This document shows positions 58,808 through 64,000 of a DNA stretch of 64,000 bases, one piece after another (within the stretch, counting starts at the first letter, position 1; each line of letters starts with the position of its first letter). The notes under the pieces were generated by a model. That model saw only the letters and a list, made by a program, of their open reading frames with translations. It searched no databases and was not told the DNA's origin. Origin of the DNA: Leucobacter zeae (lineage in GTDB: Bacteria > Actinomycetota > Actinomycetes > Actinomycetales > Microbacteriaceae); assembly GCF_016758175.1 (NCBI RefSeq), contig NZ_QYAB01000001.1, positions 549,256-613,255 of the forward strand, read 5' to 3'. A program made the translations under genes and the position numbers.

Positions 58808-60253
58808 GTGAAACAACGCATCTACGACTCGCGCGTGCAGGACGTCGTCGATTTCGAGCCCCGCGAACCGGGCCGGGTCGGGATGTACGTCTGCGGACCC
58901 ACCGTGCAGTCGGCGCCCCACATCGGGCACTTGCGCAGCGCGCTCGTGTACGACCAGATGCGGCGCTGGTTCGACGCCTGCGGGCTCGAGACGACGCTGA
59001 TCCGCAACGTCACCGACATCGACGACAAGATCCTCGCGAACGCCTCAGCAGCGCAGCGCGACGAGGGCGCGTCCGAGCAGTGGTGGGCGCTCGCCTACCG
59101 GGTGGAGCGCGAGTTCACCGCGGCCTACGACGCGCTCGGCGTGCTGGCGCCGACCTACGAGCCGCGCGCGACCGCGAACATCCGCGAGATGGTCGAGCTG
59201 ATCGAGCGGCTCATCGAGCGCGGGCACGCCTACCGGGCGGCCGACGGCTCGGCGAACGTGTACTTCGATACCGCGAGCTGGCCGGAATACGGCGCGCTCA
59301 CCCGCCAGCGCCGCGACCAGATGGAGGAGGCCGCCGACGCGGCGGAGGGCCAGGCCGGCGTCAAGCGGGATCCGCGCGACTTCGCGCTGTGGAAGGCCTA
59401 CCGCGAATCCGAGCCCGAGACGGCCTCGTGGCCGTCGCCCTGGGGCCGGGGGCGGCCGGGCTGGCACATCGAGTGCTCCGCCATGGCGACGCGCTATCTC
59501 GGCGAGGAGTTCGACATCCACGGCGGCGGCCTCGACCTGCGGTTCCCGCACCACGAGAACGAGCTCGCCCAGTCGCAGGCCGCCGGTCAGCCATTCGCCA
59601 GGCACTGGATCCACAACGGGCTGGTGAACACGGGCGGCCAGAAGATGTCGAAGTCGCTCGGCAACTCGCTCTTCGCCGCCGATCTGCTCGCGGCCGCGAG
59701 GCCCATCGTGCTGCGCTACTTCCTCGGCTCGGCCCACTACCGCTCGGTGCTCGAGTTCTCCGAGGGATCGCTCGCCGAGGCGGAGGCCGCGTTCTCGCGG
59801 ATCGAAGGGTTCCTCGAGCGCGCACTCGAGACGGTGCCGGCGGAGACCGCGATCGCGGATGCGACACGGCTCCCCGAGGCCTTCGCCGCCGCGATGCGCG
59901 ACGACTTCGCCGTGCCACAGGCCCTCGCCGTACTGCACGGCGCCGTGCGCGCCGGGAACGCCGCGCTCGAGGCCGGGCGGCAGGACGAGCTGATCCGGTG
60001 CACGAGCGAGGTCGTCGCGATGCTCGACGTGCTCGGCGTCAACCCGCTCGACCCCCGATGGGCGACGGGGACGCGGCAGGACGACGCCTCGGAGGCCGCC
60101 CTCGGCGCCCTCGTCGAGGCGCTCATCGCGCAGCGCGCCCAGGCGCGAGCCGACAAAGATTTCGCACAGAGCGACGCGATCCGCGATCGCCTGCAGGCCG
60201 CAGGCGTCGCGCTCGAAGACACCCCGAACGGAACCCGCTGGAGCCTGACATGA
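58808..60253 (+). CDS. cysS: Cysteinyl-tRNA synthetase
   Basis: This class I synthetase charges tRNA-Cys. Seen are [16 protein letters not shown], with zinc Cys29 and HIGH signature (38-41), [10 protein letters not shown] with further zinc ligands, and KMSKSLGNS. The 481-residue length is normal. TAGGCT (58796-58801) is six bases before GTG 58808, so this start is preferred over the ATG at 58802 that would overlap the -10 spacer. The stop overlaps rlmB by 4 bases. Confidence 0.95.
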   Translation: MKQRIYDSRVQDVVDFEPREPGRVGMYVCGPTVQSAPHIGHLRSALVYDQMRRWFDACGLETTLIRNVTDIDDKILANASAAQRDEGASEQWWALAYRVEREFTAAYDALGVLAPTYEPRATANIREMVELIERLIERGHAYRAADGSANVYFDTASWPEYGALTRQRRDQMEEAADAAEGQAGVKRDPRDFALWKAYRESEPETASWPSPWGRGRPGWHIECSAMATRYLGEEFDIHGGGLDLRFPHHENELAQSQAAGQPFARHWIHNGLVNTGGQKMSKSLGNSLFAADLLAAARPIVLRYFLGSAHYRSVLEFSEGSLAEAEAAFSRIEGFLERALETVPAETAIADATRLPEAFAAAMRDDFAVPQALAVLHGAVRAGNAALEAGRQDELIRCTSEVVAMLDVLGVNPLDPRWATGTRQDDASEAALGALVEALIAQRAQARADKDFAQSDAIRDRLQAAGVALEDTPNGTRWSLT

Positions 60254-61275
60254 GCAATAAGAAGAGCCGCACCGGAGCCGTGCGCAAGAAGGGTCTCGGC
60301 AAGGCCGTCGGATCCGGAGGACAGGGCCGCCAGGCCCTCGAGGGCCGCGGTCCCACGCCCAAGGCCGAGGACCGCGAGTACCACGCGAAGTACAAGGAGA
60401 AGAAGGCGCGCGAGCGCTACGAGGCCGCCAAGAAGCGCCACTCGGAGCGCACGGGCCGCGGCCCCGATTCCGGGGGCGCCTCGCGCGGAGGGCGCGCGCC
60501 GAAGAAGGACGACACCGAGCTCGTCACCGGACGCAACGCGGTGCTCGAGGCGCTGCGGACGAAGATCCCGGCGACCGCGCTGTACATCGCGGCGCGCATC
60601 GAGATGGACGACCGCGTCCGCGAGATCCTGCGCCTGGCGACCAACCGGGGCGTCTCGGTGCTCGAGATCATGCGGCCCGAGATGGACCGCATGACGGAGC
60701 GCGACACCGTGCACCAGGGCGTCGTGCTCAAGGTGCCCCCGATGGAGTACGCGCACCCGATGGAGATGCTCGACGGCGTGCTGGATCGCGACGAGAACCC
60801 GCTGATCGTGGCGCTCGACGGCGTGACCGACCCGCGCAACCTCGGCGCCATCATCCGCTCGGTGGCCGCGTTCGGCGGCCAGGGAGTCATCGTGCCGCAG
60901 CGCCGATCGGCGAGCCTCAATTCCGCCGCCTGGAAGACCTCGGCCGGAGCGGCCGCGCGGATCCCGGTCGCGATGGCGTCGAACCTGACTCAGACGCTCA
61001 AGGAGTACAAGAAGCAGGGCGTCTTCATCATCGGCCTCGACGGCGATGGCGACGTGAGCCTCCCCGGCCTGGAGCTCGCCGACCGGCCCCTCGTCGTCGT
61101 GACGGGCAGCGAGGGCAAGGGCCTCTCGCGACTGGTCACGGAGCACTGCGACGCGGTCGTGTCGATCCCCATCTCCTCGGCCACCGAGTCGCTCAACGCC
61201 GGAATCGCCACGAGCGTCGCGCTCTACGAGATCGCGAAGCTCCGCGCCGACGGCCTCGCGACCGAGGGCGAGTAG
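60250..61275 (+). CDS. rlmB: 23S rRNA (guanosine-2'-O)-methyltransferase RlmB
   Basis: The 341-residue SpoU-family enzyme 2'-O-methylates G2251 (E. coli numbering) of 23S rRNA. It has a Lys/Arg-rich N-terminal tail (about 1-90), a substrate-binding domain ([14 protein letters not shown]) and the SPOUT knot ([54 protein letters not shown]). The long basic tail is common in actinobacterial copies. It overlaps cysS by 4 bases, a frequent actinobacterial pair. Confidence 0.93.
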   Translation: MSNKKSRTGAVRKKGLGKAVGSGGQGRQALEGRGPTPKAEDREYHAKYKEKKARERYEAAKKRHSERTGRGPDSGGASRGGRAPKKDDTELVTGRNAVLEALRTKIPATALYIAARIEMDDRVREILRLATNRGVSVLEIMRPEMDRMTERDTVHQGVVLKVPPMEYAHPMEMLDGVLDRDENPLIVALDGVTDPRNLGAIIRSVAAFGGQGVIVPQRRSASLNSAAWKTSAGAAARIPVAMASNLTQTLKEYKKQGVFIIGLDGDGDVSLPGLELADRPLVVVTGSEGKGLSRLVTEHCDAVVSIPISSATESLNAGIATSVALYEIAKLRADGLATEGE

Positions 61276-61290
61276 GCGCGCGCGACCGCG

Positions 61291-61857
61291 TCACAGCACG
61301 GTCAGCTCGGTGACCCTCCAGCGTCCGCGCAGATGCTCGAACCTGAGGGCCACCGGGGTGGATCGGGGCGCCGCGTGGAGCACGACTGCCGCCTCGGCCA
61401 CGTCGGGCGCGGGGCGGTCGAGGTGCACGGGGCCTGGCACCGCGTTGATGCGGCGCGTGTCGCGGCAGAGGGTGCGCTGCTCCACGCGCTTCGACCGTCG
61501 CTCCACGAGCTGGGCGAGCGCCCCCGGCAGCAGCCACTGGCCGAGCTGCGAGGCGGATCGCGCCCCCTCCTGCACCTCGAAGGCGTACAGGGCGAGCTTC
61601 TGGATCGTGGCGGCCTCGGGCGGCGGCAGGTCCTCCGGGTCCGTCGAGTCGAACGCGACCCGGTCGGCGCGGCGCCTGGGCTCGAGCGGCGTGACCCGCG
61701 CGAGCGGCCGCGGATCCGGTCCCGAGGGCTCCACGAGACGGAGCGGTCCGGGAGCGTTCGGTACCGCTCGCAGCTCGGCCTCGGCGGTCAGCCGGCCTCC
61801 GGAAGTCTCTTCCGCCGTGTGCGATCGATACCGCGGCGGGCGCGCTGAAGGGGACAT
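61291..61857 (-). CDS. Rv3235-family protein
   Basis: The 188-residue protein has a Pro/Arg-rich N-terminus followed by a conserved domain beginning ATIQKLALYAFEVQEGARSASQLGQWL and ending RFEHLRGRWRVTELTVL, matching the actinobacterial Rv3235 family of unknown function. GAAAGGA precedes ATG 61857. In other genomes it neighbours secA and PdtaS-like genes. It is convergent with rlmB and divergent from the PdtaS gene. Confidence 0.83.
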   Translation of the reverse strand: MSPSARPPRYRSHTAEETSGGRLTAEAELRAVPNAPGPLRLVEPSGPDPRPLARVTPLEPRRRADRVAFDSTDPEDLPPPEAATIQKLALYAFEVQEGARSASQLGQWLLPGALAQLVERRSKRVEQRTLCRDTRRINAVPGPVHLDRPAPDVAEAAVVLHAAPRSTPVALRFEHLRGRWRVTELTVL

Positions 61858-62065
61858 GACGGGTCCTTTCGTGCAGATGTCGTACCGGGTTCCCGCCCCC
61901 ACCCCTGACGTTCGCGGACGCCAGGGGATCAGTAGGTTTTCACCCTAGGAAGTGCGTGCTCTGGCCTGTCAATGGCCCTCCGTGATCAATGCGTCCTGGC
62001 ACAGGCGATCCGCGGCTCATCGCACGCGGCGCGAGAGCGGTGCGCGCGTGCTCTAGGGTGGGAAC

Positions 62066-63577
62066 GTGGCAACTCTGCGGAACTTCGCGACCAAGTACTC
62101 GACCCTCGATGAAGAGGAGATCGAGTGGCTCGAACAGCTCGCGCGCGACTGGCAGCTCCTCGCCGATCTGGCGCTGAGCGATGTCGTGCTCTGGGTGCCG
62201 ACGCGCGAGGGGGACTACCTCGCCGTTGCGCACAGCCGGCCGGCGGGCTCGGTCACCCTCTTCTACCGCGACGTCATCGGCGATTATCTGCGCTCGGACT
62301 GGAAGGGCCTGGTCGACGAGGCCATGCAGACCGGTCGGTGCGTGGTGTCGACCTCCCCCGCCTGGTACGAGGAGAATCCCATGGGGCTCACCGCGTACTC
62401 GGTGAGCCGTCTCAACGGTGCCGGGGAGCGCGTCGGACCGTTCGCGGTCGCGACCGTGCACACGAGCGTCGCCGACACGCAGACGGCGTCGCGGATCGGC
62501 GCCGCGTTCCGCGAGGTGGCCGACGATCTCTTCGACATGATCCAGATGGGCCTCTTCCCCGCGCCGGGCAGCTCGCGCGGAGGGGAGCAGGGCAACCCGC
62601 GCGCGTCCGACGGCCTCGTGCGCATTGCGCTCGACGGCGTCGCGACCTTCGCGAGCCCGAACACCCAGACGACCTTCAACCGCATCGGGTACCGCGATGA
62701 GATCGAGGGCGAGAACTTCAGCGAGGTCATCGCCGAGATCGTCAAGGGGCAGTTCGACACCAACGAGTCGCTGCCGCTCATCGCGCAGGGCAAGGTGGCG
62801 AAGCGCACCGAGTTCGACGCAGGCGGGCGCACGATCGCACTGCGGTCGATTCCCGTGGTCCGCGACGGCGCCCGCGTGGGCGGCGTCGTGCTGACCCGGG
62901 ACGTGACCGAGCTCCGGCAGCAGGCGCAGGAGCTCATCACCAAGGACGCGACGATCCGCGAGATCCACCATCGGGTGAAGAACAACCTGCAGACGGTCGC
63001 GTCGCTGCTGCGCGTGCAGGCGCGTCGGGCTCGCAGCGAGGAGGCGAAGCAGGTGCTCGGCCAGGCGATGCGCCGCGTCGCCGCGATCGCCGTGGTGCAC
63101 GACACGCTGTCGACCGGGCTGAGCCAGATCGTCGATTTCGACAAGGTCTTCGACCGCGTCGTCGGGCTCGCCGCCGAGGTCGCGAGCCTGCACAACACGA
63201 CCGTGCACCCGCATAAGCAGGGCAAGTTCGGCGAGCTCCCCTCGGAGTACGCCACGCCGCTCGCGCTGGCGCTCACCGAGATCGTGACGAACGCGGTCGA
63301 GCACGGCCTCGCCGGTCGTGAGGGCGAGGTGTTCATCAACGCGGATCGCACCGACCAGCTGCTCGCCGTCGAGGTGATCGACACGGGCACCGGTCTCCCG
63401 GGAGGCACCGTCGGCGACGGCCTCGGCACGCAGATCGTGCGCACGCTGATCGAGGGCGAGCTCGGCGGCTCCATCGTCTGGGGGCCGGACGAGCGCGGGG
63501 GGACCCGGGTCGCGATCCAGGTGCCGCTGCACTGGATCTCGGCGCAGACACGGGAGATCCCGCGGATCCAGGTTTGA
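62066..63577 (+). CDS. pdtaS: Sensor histidine kinase PdtaS-like (GAF-PAS-HisKA_2)
   Basis: The 503-residue soluble kinase has an N-terminal GAF domain, a PAS domain (about 185-280) and a HisKA_2 core with the phosphoacceptor motif EIHHRVKNNLQ (His301/302) and an ATPase N box (ALTEIVTNAVEHGLAG). It resembles PdtaS of mycobacteria, which signals to the ANTAR antiterminator PdtaR. PdtaR is not in the window. TAGGGT (62054-62059) is six bases before GTG 62066, so the transcript is probably leaderless. Confidence 0.92.
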   Translation: MATLRNFATKYSTLDEEEIEWLEQLARDWQLLADLALSDVVLWVPTREGDYLAVAHSRPAGSVTLFYRDVIGDYLRSDWKGLVDEAMQTGRCVVSTSPAWYEENPMGLTAYSVSRLNGAGERVGPFAVATVHTSVADTQTASRIGAAFREVADDLFDMIQMGLFPAPGSSRGGEQGNPRASDGLVRIALDGVATFASPNTQTTFNRIGYRDEIEGENFSEVIAEIVKGQFDTNESLPLIAQGKVAKRTEFDAGGRTIALRSIPVVRDGARVGGVVLTRDVTELRQQAQELITKDATIREIHHRVKNNLQTVASLLRVQARRARSEEAKQVLGQAMRRVAAIAVVHDTLSTGLSQIVDFDKVFDRVVGLAAEVASLHNTTVHPHKQGKFGELPSEYATPLALALTEIVTNAVEHGLAGREGEVFINADRTDQLLAVEVIDTGTGLPGGTVGDGLGTQIVRTLIEGELGGSIVWGPDERGGTRVAIQVPLHWISAQTREIPRIQV

Positions 63578-63615
63578 CGCGGGGAATCCAGCGGGTCCAG
63601 ATCCGACGCGGGAAG

Positions 63616-63675
63616 CCGGGAACGCGTGCGGGGGCGGCCCTCCCACTGGAGGGCCGCCCCCGCACGCGTTCCCGG
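63616..63675. terminator. Perfect 28-bp-arm hairpin after pdtaS
   Basis: The left arm (63616-63643) and right arm (63648-63675) are exact complements around the loop CACT, between the convergent pdtaS and the membrane protein at 63687. It is the strongest perfect stem in the window and should end both transcripts. Its core contains ACGCGTGCGGGGGCGG. Confidence 0.75.
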
Positions 63676-63686
63676 TCGGCGCCGCG

Positions 63687-64000
63687 CTACCGCCGCCCGC
63701 TGCGATTGCGGAGGATCACCGCGAATCCGACGCCGAGCAGCAGCACGCCGAGTCCGAGCACGGTCACGATGACCCACGCGGTCGTGTCGAGCGGCCCGGA
63801 GCCGAAGGTGCGCTGGGCCACGTAGGCGCAGAACGCGAGGATGAGCGCCCCCCACACGATGGGCCCGGTCCGGGGTCCGGAGCGGCGCGCGGGCGCGTCG
63901 GCGCGGGCGGACGACGCGGGACCGCCGCCGCTCGTGTCGGAGCCGGCGCCCGCGAACGGTTCGGATGCGGCGGTCGGTTCGGGCGCGACGACCGGGCTCC
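63687..64000 (-). CDS. Membrane protein, N-terminus outside window
   Basis: The visible C-terminal 104 residues have a Pro/Ala/Gly-rich disordered part followed by two membrane segments (IVWGALILAFCAYVAQ; VIVTVLGLGVLLLGVGFAVIL) and a short basic end RNRSGRR. The reading frame continues past 64000 with no start seen. I do not recognise the family; it is compatible with a PspC-like or DUF actinobacterial membrane protein, but nothing decides this. Confidence 0.6.
   Translation of the reverse strand, partial: SPVVAPEPTAASEPFAGAGSDTSGGGPASSARADAPARRSGPRTGPIVWGALILAFCAYVAQRTFGSGPLDTTAWVIVTVLGLGVLLLGVGFAVILRNRSGRR

Noticed and set aside
1-64000. tRNA or rRNA genes
   Set aside because: I looked for the T-loop pattern GGTTCGAATCC and for anticodon-arm context on both strands and found none that folds into a tRNA.

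Overview
The window comes from a high-GC actinobacterium, most likely a member of Microbacteriaceae and possibly Leucobacter (inference from gene content and codon use; no rRNA is present to confirm it). Actinobacterial markers are the 32-residue ribosomal protein bS22, a SenX3/RegX3-like two-component pair divergent from phoU, a PdtaS-type histidine kinase, an Rv3235-family protein, and many genes whose start codon lies 6-8 nt after a TANNNT -10 box (leaderless architecture). I see no tRNA, rRNA, CRISPR array, transposase, integrase or prophage gene.

Layout. 1-9963: a PLP aminotransferase cut by the left edge, two small membrane proteins, an orphan winged-helix regulator preceded by a leaderless small ORF, the divergent upp/tadA pair, a PotABCD-like ABC transporter, a free-standing cation-efflux C-terminal domain, and proC. 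10143-15553: a P450 cassette with ferredoxin reductase, [2Fe-2S] ferredoxin, LysR regulator, cytochrome P450 and an MHS-type transporter. 15665-19430: TrkA/TrkH potassium uptake, an ArsR-type regulator, bS22, a glutaredoxin-like protein and a Dabb protein. 19502-30643: a probable nitrogen-compound catabolic region with a flavin monooxygenase, LysR regulator, RidA, DUF1028 protein, M20 hydrolase, MFS carrier, aldehyde dehydrogenase, NCS1 permease and YtcJ-like amidohydrolase. 27376-32079 also holds three copies of a long inverted-repeat hairpin, with heptamer tandem repeats beside two of them, and a DUF559/Vsr-like nuclease gene bracketed by two hairpins.

32098-36373: a copper amine oxidase, its APC-type carrier and a divergent TetR regulator. 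36568-47020: a short-chain dehydrogenase and a large FAD/NAD(P)-binding protein, divergent from a five-gene peptide-type ABC transporter operon that ends in a fused CMD/alkylhydroperoxidase protein (KPN_01854/Avi_7169/Avi_7170-like), then an AraC regulator. 47143-50128: a VOC protein, and a cupin-XRE regulator divergent from a CPYC-containing flavoprotein and a His-rich methyltransferase. 50269-54216: a surface-protein operon with a SipW-type signal peptidase, a SipW-type secreted protein, an LPxTG protein and a large secreted choice-of-anchor-like protein. 54463-64000: AspRS without the bacterial GAD insertion, the two-component pair and phoU separated by a PHO-box-like repeat, cysS-rlmB, the Rv3235-like protein, PdtaS, and a membrane protein cut by the right edge.

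The accessory blocks share a plan: import a nitrogenous or organic substrate, oxidise or hydrolyse it, and control the genes with a locally encoded regulator that has a palindromic site nearby. None of the substrates can be read from sequence alone.
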